From positions 124,001 to 188,000 of the forward strand of contig CALAOR010000078.1 in the NCBI GenBank assembly GCA_937889595.1: a DNA stretch of 64,000 bases. The letters are read 5' to 3'. Both the position numbers and the translations under genes were made by a program. Under the pieces are notes generated by a model. That model saw nothing but the letters and a program-made list of their open reading frames with translations. It did not search any database and had not been told where the DNA came from. Below, in pieces: positions 8,938 to 16,756 of the stretch. Position 1 is the first letter of the stretch, and each line of letters begins with the position of its first letter. This DNA is from an uncultured bacterium. Its GTDB lineage: Bacteria > Oederibacteriota > PGYV01 > Palsa-1178.

Positions 8938-10710
8938 ATGTTGAGCCGGGTTTTTTACCTTTTCCAGCGGTTGTTACTGCTGTGCGCGGTTCTTGCCTTT
9001 CTTTTTTCTTTTTCCACGGTCTATCAGCCTTTCCAGCTGCCAAAAGCCGCGGGTTTTGTTTTTTTTACCCTTCTTTACCTCCTTGTTTCGGCATTTATCG
9101 GCCGGGATAAAAAAATATTTTTAACCCCCATATCCTTCCCGTTCCTTTTGTTCTTCTTCTGGATGGTTTTTAAGGCCATGTCTTCCCCATACACTCCCCA
9201 GCCGTATTACCTGGCTGCCTTTGTTTCAGGCGCGGCGTTTTTTTTCCCGTCGCTTGCAAAAATAAAATTCGGCGGATTTTTGCATTTCCTGGGTATCACG
9301 GTCCTTGTTTCCTGCATCCTTGCCTTTTCCCAGCTGGCTTTTGGCATCATAAGGCCGTATTCCTTTTTCGGGAACCCTATTTTCTTCGGGGAATTCATCC
9401 TTCTTTCTTTTCCCATACTGGCTGCCGCCTTTTTTCGTCATGAAGAAAGCAGGCTGTTTTTTTTCATAACCATTCTGTTGTCTTTTGCCTGCCTTCTGAT
9501 GAGCGGTTCCAGGGGCGCAGTGTTTTCCCTTGTGGTTTCATCTTCCATGCTTTTTTACCTGCTTTTCAAATCACGTATCGTCAAATTATCCGGCATAAAG
9601 CAGCGCGGGGTTTACCTCGTGATCTTTATCATCTTTTCCGCGTGCGTGCTTTTAACCCCGAATTTTCTGGCTTCTATCCGGTCATTGTCGTCGCGTATTG
9701 CCGGCATTGCCCCTTCAGGGTCATCTTCAGTACAGGACAGGGTGCTTTTGGCGAGGGTTGCCGGAGCCATGATCAAAGACCGGCCTGTCGAAGGCACAGG
9801 AGCGGGCGGGTTCGCGTATTTTTACCAGTCGTACCAGTCGCAACTGTTAAAAACAAACCCCGGCTTCAGGTTTATCTGGTCTTCATACGCGCACAATGAT
9901 TATTTGCAGCTTGCCGCTGAAACCGGCCTTGTTGGCCTGGCTTTTTTTGTTGTTTTTATATTCACTTTATTTACGGGTTTTGACCGGGCTTCATCCGCGC
10001 TAGACTCTGACAAGTACCTCCTTTGCTGCGGTTTTTTGTGTTCTGCCGGCGGCTGCCTGATTGAATCGTTCTTCAATTTTCCGCTTTTCATCCTGCCTTC
10101 CGCCGCGTTCTTCTGGCTGTCGTGCGGTTTTGTTTTTTTCATGCTGCCGCCGGCCAAAGCAAGGGCCTTGCCGGCGCAATATATCATTGCCGCGGCTTTC
10201 GCAGCCCTGACAGCCGTATCTTTCACGCTGTTGCCGGGTTTTTTGTCCGCCTCTTACCTCGCGGCGGCGGCTGCAAACAGTGAAAAACATACTCATACAA
10301 ATGATTTTTATTACAATAAGGCCTTAAAATACGGTCCGAATAATTACGAGGCATGGTCCCTTATGGCATCCTCCTGTGTTATGTCCTCCGATTACGCCGC
10401 GGCCCTGAATGCGTATGAAAAAGCCCTTAAAATCCGGCCTTTTTCCGCGGATATGATCTTCAATATGGGTTCCATAAACCTCAAACTGAAAGATTATACA
10501 GCCGCTGAAAAATATTTTAAACAAAGCCTGGATCTTTATCCCGATTTTGCGCAGGCGCACTTAAACCTCGCAAAAACATTTGTGGAACAAAACCACGGGG
10601 ATGAAGCAGCGGCTGAATTCGCAAAGGCCATAAGCCTTGACCGGGAAGTAACAGCGGCGGATTTTAAAAGCAATATCGTTGATTTCAGGGAAATCACAGG
10701 GCAAAAATAA
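8938..10710 (+). CDS. O-antigen ligase/polymerase family membrane protein with TPR tail
   Basis: The 590-residue protein has about 11-12 membrane segments over residues 1-450. The long periplasmic loop contains the Wzy_C/WaaL-type signature, here YAHNDYLQLAAETGLVGL at about residue 320. Earlier motifs GNPIFFGE and GSRGA are also typical. Residues 465-575 form tetratricopeptide repeats (YEAWSLMASSCV, ADMIFNMGSINLK, AQAHLNLAKTF). The family includes O-antigen ligases, Wzy polymerases and PglL/PilO-type protein O-oligosaccharyltransferases. The ATG lies five bases after the pilin operon's third stop with no clear ribosome site, which suggests translational coupling. That position makes pilin glycosylation an attractive inference, but ligation of another glycan is equally possible. 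Confidence 0.82.
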   Translation: MLSRVFYLFQRLLLLCAVLAFLFSFSTVYQPFQLPKAAGFVFFTLLYLLVSAFIGRDKKIFLTPISFPFLLFFFWMVFKAMSSPYTPQPYYLAAFVSGAAFFFPSLAKIKFGGFLHFLGITVLVSCILAFSQLAFGIIRPYSFFGNPIFFGEFILLSFPILAAAFFRHEESRLFFFITILLSFACLLMSGSRGAVFSLVVSSSMLFYLLFKSRIVKLSGIKQRGVYLVIFIIFSACVLLTPNFLASIRSLSSRIAGIAPSGSSSVQDRVLLARVAGAMIKDRPVEGTGAGGFAYFYQSYQSQLLKTNPGFRFIWSSYAHNDYLQLAAETGLVGLAFFVVFIFTLFTGFDRASSALDSDKYLLCCGFLCSAGGCLIESFFNFPLFILPSAAFFWLSCGFVFFMLPPAKARALPAQYIIAAAFAALTAVSFTLLPGFLSASYLAAAAANSEKHTHTNDFYYNKALKYGPNNYEAWSLMASSCVMSSDYAAALNAYEKALKIRPFSADMIFNMGSINLKLKDYTAAEKYFKQSLDLYPDFAQAHLNLAKTFVEQNHGDEAAAEFAKAISLDREVTAADFKSNIVDFREITGQK

Positions 10711-10839
10711 TGATTGGTTTTTACCGTTCAAACCAAAACTGCAATACTGCCGGAAAAGTCTTTATGATATATGGCCGTATTAATGAACCACCCCTCATCA
10801 AGCTGCCGGGAATTATATCCGCATATTATATAAAAGCAA

Positions 10840-10875
10840 AAAGCCATAAGCAAAATACTTTTTGCTTATGGCTTT
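10840..10875. terminator. Bidirectional hairpin terminator
   Basis: A perfect 16-bp stem (10840-10855 with 10860-10875) with a 4-base loop sits between two convergent genes, at 10710 (plus) and 10901 (minus). The A-rich start and T-rich end of the stem suit termination in both directions. The rest of 10711-10900 holds a partial copy of a dispersed repeat at 10743-10757 and nothing else recognisable. Confidence 0.75.
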
Positions 10876-10900
10876 AATACTTTTATCCCACTAAAACTTA

Positions 10901-12694
10901 TTATACGAAGATCTTCGCGCACACCATGTCGGGGTTGTTGCCAAGCACCCTCTGCACGACCGCGTCTTCCTTGACTATCTTTTTTACCATTTCCCTGCCC
11001 GCGTCAGTGCTCCTGTTTGTGAACTTCATGATGGTATCGCGTACCTCTGTGGGTTCCGACTGCGCGCAGTACTGGAGCAGCAGCCTTACATTATTTTCCA
11101 CGCTGTATATGATCGCGTACCTTAAAAGTATGTTTATGCGACGTTTTGACATTTTAGGCGGCGGCCCGAGGCCGTTCAGGCAATTAAACAGGAAATCCAT
11201 GTAGTTAAACACAGCGTCGTCGCGCGAAGCCGCGTCAACGAGTTCCGACGACATGACCATGTTCATTTTTTTATCCTGTCCGGTCCACTTGACCTGGGCT
11301 GTTTTTTCTATCTTGCCCGTATAGTCCCCCATGAAAGTCCCTTCATTTATCTCGCCGCGGTAGTCAAATATGGCGTCCTTTGCAAGATACATTCCTATGG
11401 CCTTTAATACCTGGAAATCAATTGGTGAAAACGAGATTTTCGCGCCTTTTCTTCCCGGTTCGCCCGTCACAAATCCCATGATGAAACGATCCTCGAGGAA
11501 GTCAACATAGTTCCTGATGGGCTCTATAAGTATCGGCGGTATCGAGTAGTTGCCGTCAGCGTCCTTGGGAAAAGCGTTCGTATGGATGGACAATATTTTT
11601 TTCAGCGATTCTATGACGTTATTCGGCGTGCAGAAGTAGGAATCATTTGCCTTGGCTATGTCGGGTATCTGCGAATTAAGCAGTATCCTGCATCCCGAAA
11701 ACGGGACCCTGTTCTGCGCTTTCTCGGACGCGCTTACGATGAAGCTGTTTATTATGCTCACATCCCTTTTTATCAGGTCCGTGTGTTCGGAAGTAAAAGA
11801 ATCGACCGCGCTGTTTTCCTCGGCGCTCACGGCGGATGACGCCCTTGCTATTTCGATTTCCTTCTGCTTTATGTCGTCTACTTTTTCCTTTATGCCGTCT
11901 ATGCACTCCGCCGAGCGCGTGAATGTCTCGGCGTAAAGTTTGGTGAAATCAGCAAGCGTTTTTGCCATCATGTCCGACCTGGCCGCGAGCAGGTCCTTCA
12001 TTTTTCTGTCTTCAGGCGCAAGCTTGTTTCCCTTGCCCAGGATCCCGAAATATGTGTTTATGCCGTCGTAATTAAGCTTTAATGTCTTTAACTTCACCTG
12101 GTCCAGCTGCAGTATTTTATCCATGTAGGAACCCAGCGTCCTGACCAGATTTGCCCCTATCTTAAGGCTGTCATTCTTTTTCCATTCAAGGGAGGCCTTC
12201 AGCTTCTTGGGATCCACCTTGTCATCGACCTTTTTTGATTTTCTCTTCCCCGAGGTGTCGATAAGCTCTATCTTTCCTTCCGCTATCGCCTTCATCTTAT
12301 CCGTGACGGAATAAACCACTCCCGCGAAAAAACTCGAACTGTCCTTTGTCCAGAAATCCGCGAACAGCTTCGCGTAAACCGGCGGGTCTATCAGGGTTAT
12401 TTTATTGTCACCGATCACCACCACGTCGCCGATGGCGCCTGTGCACATAAAAAGTTCCTGGTATTTGTTCATCTTGTTCATTCTTTCATTTATAAGCGAA
12501 CTCACAAGCGTATTATAGGCGTTCCTTAACTTATTTACTTTCACTACGTCGTCGATCTTGTTCCCGTTTTCCGATTTTTCCTTTCCAAAAAATTCAAGCG
12601 CGCCCAGTACACTTTCCTTTATTGCCGGGTCAAGCCCCTCAAATATATTATTGATCGCTTCCCCTTCTTTTACCTGCGTTGCTTCCATTTTCAT
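10901..12694 (-). CDS. Uncharacterised 597-residue cytoplasmic protein
   Basis: I do not recognise this family. There is no signal peptide or membrane segment. The protein is Lys/Asp-rich and mostly predicted helical, with a likely coiled coil around residues 270-320 (KEKVDDIKQKEIEIARASSA). The carboxy-terminal third contains MSKRRINILLRYAII and ends DMVCAKIFV. A GGAAGGAG ribosome site lies just before the ATG at 12694; a second in-frame ATG at 12688 has better spacing. The gene upstream in transcription encodes a stand-alone cyclic-nucleotide-binding domain, with 92 bases between them, so the two may be functionally linked. Codon use looks like its neighbours. The gene is real by length and context, but its function is unknown. 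Confidence 0.8.
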   Translation of the reverse strand: MKMEATQVKEGEAINNIFEGLDPAIKESVLGALEFFGKEKSENGNKIDDVVKVNKLRNAYNTLVSSLINERMNKMNKYQELFMCTGAIGDVVVIGDNKITLIDPPVYAKLFADFWTKDSSSFFAGVVYSVTDKMKAIAEGKIELIDTSGKRKSKKVDDKVDPKKLKASLEWKKNDSLKIGANLVRTLGSYMDKILQLDQVKLKTLKLNYDGINTYFGILGKGNKLAPEDRKMKDLLAARSDMMAKTLADFTKLYAETFTRSAECIDGIKEKVDDIKQKEIEIARASSAVSAEENSAVDSFTSEHTDLIKRDVSIINSFIVSASEKAQNRVPFSGCRILLNSQIPDIAKANDSYFCTPNNVIESLKKILSIHTNAFPKDADGNYSIPPILIEPIRNYVDFLEDRFIMGFVTGEPGRKGAKISFSPIDFQVLKAIGMYLAKDAIFDYRGEINEGTFMGDYTGKIEKTAQVKWTGQDKKMNMVMSSELVDAASRDDAVFNYMDFLFNCLNGLGPPPKMSKRRINILLRYAIIYSVENNVRLLLQYCAQSEPTEVRDTIMKFTNRSTDAGREMVKKIVKEDAVVQRVLGNNPDMVCAKIFV

Positions 12695-12735
12695 CTTCTC
12701 CTTCCGGTTTAGTCAGAATGTAGTTTTGTATTGTG

Positions 12736-12761
12736 AAACTTTAATTTGTAAATTAAAGTTT
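12736..12761. terminator. AT-rich hairpin between the cNMP-domain gene and the 597-residue gene
   Basis: A perfect 12-bp inverted repeat (12736-12747 with 12750-12761) with a 2-base loop. On the plus strand it is followed by T-rich sequence (TTTTTGTTG). On the minus strand, the coding direction here, the tail after the stem is not T-rich, so it is at best a weak attenuator between the two genes. Confidence 0.35.
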
Positions 12762-12786
12762 TTGTTGTTGTTGTTTTATTGTAATT

Positions 12787-13194
12787 TTAGCGCGCCCTTC
12801 TTTTTGAAAAAACGTCATTTATGATAGCCGCTATTTTGGGGTTGTTTAAAAGTATCCTTTTAAAATCCTTTTTATATAGGATGAATAACTGCCCGTTATC
12901 AAGGGCAATAACCGTGGCTGTCCTGGGCAAGTCGGTCACAAGCGCCATTTCTCCGAAAAACTGCCCTTCACCAAGTTCCGCGACCTTCTTTTCCTTTATA
13001 TATACGCCAAAATCGCCCAAACCGATCAGGTAAAACTTATCGCCTATCTCGCCCTGTTTTATGATAACATCACCTTTTTTTACATTTCTTTTCTTTAAGG
13101 CCTTTATCAGGGCATCAAGATCCATTATATTTAATGAATAGAAAAAATCAACTTTTTGAAGGGCTGATCTTAACATTGAAAAATCATCCGCCAT
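12787..13194 (-). CDS. Stand-alone cyclic-nucleotide-binding domain protein
   Basis: The 135-residue protein consists almost entirely of one cNMP-binding beta-roll. The phosphate-binding cassette reads FGEMALVTDLPRTATV (residues 80-95), with the Gly-Glu and Arg that contact cyclic nucleotide in CAP and protein kinase A. IIKQGEIGDKFYLIGLG is the matching early strand-turn. There is no DNA-binding helix-turn-helix and no kinase or channel domain. It could be a ligand-responsive partner of another protein, plausibly the product of the following gene. The Lys/Arg-rich end (SKRRAR) might contact nucleic acid or acidic partners. Confidence 0.85.
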   Translation of the reverse strand: MADDFSMLRSALQKVDFFYSLNIMDLDALIKALKKRNVKKGDVIIKQGEIGDKFYLIGLGDFGVYIKEKKVAELGEGQFFGEMALVTDLPRTATVIALDNGQLFILYKKDFKRILLNNPKIAAIINDVFSKRRAR

Positions 13195-13637
13195 GCAACC
13201 ACCTCTTTTCAGAGTTTTGCTACTATTCCACTATCTTATACCCAATTTTTTACTTTGTCAATTATATAAATTATCCGGAAAAGCAGGCGGTATAGCCACG
13301 GTATAAACCCAACGTCTGAGCGGCAGCAAGCAGCCGCTCTACGGGAACCAATTGAGCCATAAAACCATGATATTCTTTATCGTATCCGGTACGAACTTTA
13401 ATTTTTCTATGGCCTTTGCGCGATTCCCCTATATAATATAAGCTTGCCATGAACCCGAGCCCAGCGAGTGGTTCATGGCGCAAAATCCATAGAAAAATTA
13501 AAGTTCGTACCGGATACGACCTATCATAAAGGCCATGTACCATCATGTACCATCATGTACCATTCGCAGTAGCTCAGGTACATGACACAGTTCGCAGTAG
13601 CTTAAGGTACATGGCATGCTTTTCCGACACAATCCGA
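13195..13637. repeat. Repeat-built intergenic element with perfect 32-bp inverted arms
   Basis: This 440-bp gap has layered symmetry. Perfect 32-bp inverted arms lie at 13381-13412 and 13487-13518. Between them is a nested 10-bp inverted repeat (13446-13455 with 13470-13479). A six-base hairpin AGCGGC/GCCGCT lies at about 13319-13338. Three short CATGTACCAT-type direct repeats (about 13534-13562) have opposite-orientation copies near 13578 and 13606. CCGGAAAAGCA (13274-13284) and TGCTTTTCCG (13618-13627) bracket the block. No transposase is encoded. It resembles a MITE-like or composite palindromic element. The overlapping open frame reads through the palindromes and is not treated as a gene. 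Confidence 0.6.
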
Positions 13638-15359
13638 TTATATTGTTTTTTCCTTTTTTACCGTTTCCACGACCATCTTAAAAACTTCCGCCTTATCCGC
13701 CAGATTAAAATCCTTGTCGCGCCTCATCTTTATTTCCACTTTTCCGTCCTTAAAATTCTTCTCGCCGACCACAACCCTCATCGGAAAACCTATCAGGTCC
13801 GAGTCCTTGAACTTTACCCCGGGCGATATATCCCGGTCGTCCATAATTACGTCTATACCGGCTTCCTTTAACTGCCTGTATAATCCTTCCGCATATTTCA
13901 TTCCCTCTTCATATTTTACATTGATCGGTATCACGTTAACCTCGTACGGCGCTATCGCCATGGGCCAGATTATGCCGTTTTCGTCGTTATTCTGTTCTAT
14001 GGACGCGGCTACCACGCGTGACACCCCTATGCCGTAGCATCCCATTACCATTTCTTTTGACTTGCCTGTTTCGTCCAGGAATGTTGCTTTCATGGATTTG
14101 GAATATTTTGTCCCGAGGTAGAACACATGTCCCATTTCTATCCCTCTTTGTTCGTTCAGCGTGCCCCCGCATTTCGCGCAGATATCGCCTTTGCCTGCTT
14201 TGGCAAAGTCGGCAACCAGGTTTTCCTGATAGTCCCTTCCCCTGTTTACTCCTGTATAATGGTAATCAAGTTCATTGCCGCCTGTCACTGTGTTTTTCAG
14301 TATTGCCGCTGTTTCGTCTATGGCGAGCCTTATGCCTTTATCCCTTAAGTTAATCGGCCCCGCGAACCCGACCGGCGCCCCGGTTTTTTCAAGTATTTCC
14401 TCGGGCGTAGCCAGCCTTATCTCGTTCGCGCCGAGCGCGTTTTTAAGTTTTACCTCGTTTATTTCCCTGTCTCCCCTGATGACGGCGCCCGCCATTTTTG
14501 TCCCGTTCACTATATACAGGATCGTTTTTGCCGTTTCTCCGGGTTTTTTTCCGAGAAATGCGGCAAGTTCCTCGACTGTCCTGATATTTGGCGTATGCAC
14601 TTTTACCAGGGGCTCTTCCGCCGTATCCTGCTGTTCCGGTTTTTTAGAAACAGCCTTTTCCAGGTTTGCGGCGTAATCGCATTTGCCACAGTAAACTATG
14701 GTGTCTTCCCCTGTCTCGGCTAATACCATGAATTCCGACGACAAATTGCCGCCTATGGCGCCTGAATCCGCTTCAACCGGCCTGAATTTAAACCCTATTC
14801 TTTTGCATATCCTTACATAAGTTTCAAACATGATCTTATAACTTTCCATTGCTCCCGCTTCGTCGCGGTCAAAGGAGTATGCGTCTTTCATCATGAATTC
14901 CCTCGAACGCATGACGCCGAAACGCGGTCTTATCTCGTCCCGGAATTTTACCTGTATCTGGTACAGGTTCTGCGGCAGCTGTTTGTATGAATTTATTTCC
15001 CTGCGCACCAGGTCCGTGATCACTTCTTCATGGGTGGGCCCGAGCGCAAACTCGTTGGAATGCCTGTCCGTTATTCTCATGAGTTCTTTGCCGTAAACGT
15101 TCCACCGGTTCGTTTCTTTCCATAACTCGGCCGGGGACAGCACCGGCAGCAGGACTTCCTGCGCCCCGGCGCAGTTCATCTCTTCCCTTATTATGGCTGT
15201 GACCTTGGACAATGACTTAAAGCCGAGCGGCATCCAGTCATAAATCCCAGCCCCGAGCTTTTTTATCATTGCCGCACGCAGCATGAACTTGTGGGCGATT
15301 GTTTCGGCTTCCTTTGGGGACTCCCGAAGGGTGTTTATTAAAGCACGGCTCCAAAGCAT
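13638..15359 (-). CDS. proS: Prolyl-tRNA synthetase
   Basis: The 573-residue class II synthetase is of bacterial type. It starts MLWSRALINTLRESPKEAE, and class II motif 2 is around FRDEIRPRFGVMRSREFMMKDAYSF. A YbaK-like editing insertion fills about residues 225-390, and motif 3 is GCYGIGVSRVVAA. The anticodon-binding domain is at the end (VNVIPINVKYEEGMKYAEGL). It charges tRNA-Pro in the cytoplasm. It is the last gene of the rpsB-to-proS run. The editing domain after motif 2 and the length match the long bacterial form. Confidence 0.97.
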   Translation of the reverse strand: MLWSRALINTLRESPKEAETIAHKFMLRAAMIKKLGAGIYDWMPLGFKSLSKVTAIIREEMNCAGAQEVLLPVLSPAELWKETNRWNVYGKELMRITDRHSNEFALGPTHEEVITDLVRREINSYKQLPQNLYQIQVKFRDEIRPRFGVMRSREFMMKDAYSFDRDEAGAMESYKIMFETYVRICKRIGFKFRPVEADSGAIGGNLSSEFMVLAETGEDTIVYCGKCDYAANLEKAVSKKPEQQDTAEEPLVKVHTPNIRTVEELAAFLGKKPGETAKTILYIVNGTKMAGAVIRGDREINEVKLKNALGANEIRLATPEEILEKTGAPVGFAGPINLRDKGIRLAIDETAAILKNTVTGGNELDYHYTGVNRGRDYQENLVADFAKAGKGDICAKCGGTLNEQRGIEMGHVFYLGTKYSKSMKATFLDETGKSKEMVMGCYGIGVSRVVAASIEQNNDENGIIWPMAIAPYEVNVIPINVKYEEGMKYAEGLYRQLKEAGIDVIMDDRDISPGVKFKDSDLIGFPMRVVVGEKNFKDGKVEIKMRRDKDFNLADKAEVFKMVVETVKKEKTI

Positions 15360-15401
15360 GGCAGTTCTCCTTGTGAATTATTTTTGTTGAGTGTGGGAGA
15401 C

Positions 15402-16460
15402 TCAACGTATCAGTTTTTTTAGTTCTTTCTCAAACTCTTTCAGCAGGTCCTTTTTCGGCACCCTCTTTATTATTTTCCCGCTCTTAAATATCAAACCTAT
15501 CCCTTTTCCCCCCGACACTCCCAGATCAGCTTCCTTTGCCTCGCCTGGCCCGTTTACCGAGCAGCCCATAACGGCTATTTTCAGCGGTTTTTTTATTTTC
15601 ATGGTCATCTTTTCCACGTCACGCGCCAGTTTTATCACGTTTATTTCCGTCCTTGCGCACGTCGGGCAGGATATAAGCTCGACACCGGCCTTGCGCAGCC
15701 CGAGCGTGCTTAGGATCTTGTATGCCGGATAAATTTCTTCCTCCGGGGCAGCCGTAAGCGAAACCCTCATAGTGTCGCCCAAACCCTCGTTCAATAATAT
15801 TCCAAGGCCCACGGAAGATTTAATCAGGCCTGAGTAGGCTGTCCCGGCTTCTGTGATCCCTATGTGTAGCGGGTAATCCTTCAGCCGGTTAAACAGCCTG
15901 TATGCCGCAAGCGTTTCCGGAACATCGTGGGCCTTTAGTGAAACCACTATATTTGTGAACGAGTTTTTTTCAAAGAATTCGATGTGTTCCATGAGGCTTG
16001 AGACCATTTTATCGGCTCTTTCTATCCCGCTTGAATTTGCCAGCTTATAAACGCCGTCGGTTTTAAGCGACCCGGCGTTAACGCCGATCCGTATCGCGCC
16101 TTTGTGTTCTTTTGCCGCGTCTATAACGGCCCTGACCTTTTCCTGCGAGCCTATATTTCCCGGGTTGATCCTTATCTTGTCCGCCCCGCTTTTGAACGAC
16201 TCTATGGCGAGTTTATGATCGTAATGTATGTCCGCTACGAGCGGTATTTTAATTTTTGGTTTTATTTTCGCGAGCGCTCGGGCGGAATCCATATCGGGGA
16301 TTCCGCACCGGATTATCTCGCAGCCCAGGTCGGTCAGCCGCTTTATCTGCTCTATTGTGGCTTTGACATCCTTTGTCTTTGTGTTGCACATGGACTGGAC
16401 CGCGACAGGACTGCCCCCGCCGATGACCACGTTCCCTATTTTTACTTTTCTGGTTTTCAT
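15402..16460 (-). CDS. ispG: 4-hydroxy-3-methylbut-2-en-1-yl diphosphate synthase
   Basis: This is the sixth step of the MEP isoprenoid pathway, a [4Fe-4S] enzyme that converts MEcPP to HMBPP. The 352-residue protein starts at the ATG at 16460, with GCGGAG just upstream. A longer in-frame extension to 16532 is non-conserved and was dropped. The cluster ligands are visible: CPTC (Cys265, Cys268), Cys300 in MGCSVNGPGEA, and Glu307, which correspond to the E. coli ligands C270, C273, C305 and E312. The amino-terminal TIM barrel holds GGGSPVAVQSMCNTKT. It lies with dxr, uppS and cdsA in the same run, so substrate flow to undecaprenyl lipids is encoded together. Confidence 0.97.
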   Translation of the reverse strand: MKTRKVKIGNVVIGGGSPVAVQSMCNTKTKDVKATIEQIKRLTDLGCEIIRCGIPDMDSARALAKIKPKIKIPLVADIHYDHKLAIESFKSGADKIRINPGNIGSQEKVRAVIDAAKEHKGAIRIGVNAGSLKTDGVYKLANSSGIERADKMVSSLMEHIEFFEKNSFTNIVVSLKAHDVPETLAAYRLFNRLKDYPLHIGITEAGTAYSGLIKSSVGLGILLNEGLGDTMRVSLTAAPEEEIYPAYKILSTLGLRKAGVELISCPTCARTEINVIKLARDVEKMTMKIKKPLKIAVMGCSVNGPGEAKEADLGVSGGKGIGLIFKSGKIIKRVPKKDLLKEFEKELKKLIR

Positions 16461-16511
16461 ATATTCTCCGCAATTAATATTTCCGGTTGTGGCTTTTGAA
16501 TCAAGATTATA

Positions 16512-16530
16512 ATGATACTGCCGGAAAACC
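16512..16530 (+). repeat. Dispersed 19-bp repeat, copy 1 (ATGATACTGCCGGAAAACC)
   Basis: The same 19 bases recur at 37899-37917. A one-mismatch copy lies at 24791-24809 and a shorter copy at 10743-10757. All are intergenic, just outside coding ends. Two of the four are followed by other repeat material. Confidence 0.7.
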
Positions 16531-16538
16531 ATCGTTGT

Positions 16539-16732
16539 GGGCCGAATAATATTCGGCCCCTACAAATATCTATCGCACTTGTAGGGGCAGCATATCATGC
16601 TGCCCGCCCTTTGCGGGCTTTTCCGCCGGCACCATAATATGTGCAAAATGCATGACCAATGAACCAAACTCTTTAAATCAGAAGCCGCAACCCTATAGTC
16701 CGTATAAGCAAAGCGCTACGGATGAAGGTTGC
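16539..16732. repeat. Array of consecutive hairpins between rseP and ispG
   Basis: Four short inverted repeats follow each other almost without spacing: 16539-16547 with 16551-16559; 16557-16565 with 16579-16587; 16586-16593 with 16597-16604; and 16602-16607 with 16613-16618. A fifth, bipartite one lies at 16687-16704 with 16717-16732. The second contains the TTGTAGGGG motif also seen at 48184. It separates rseP from ispG within an otherwise tight gene run, so it may attenuate or stabilise the transcript, or be a mobile palindromic repeat. Confidence 0.65.
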
Positions 16733-16756
16733 GCCTACATGATCAAAAAATAATCC

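Noticed and set aside
13271-13546. Minus-strand 91-codon frame
   Set aside because: It runs through the inverted repeats, which make both strands open. No ribosome site or family likeness.
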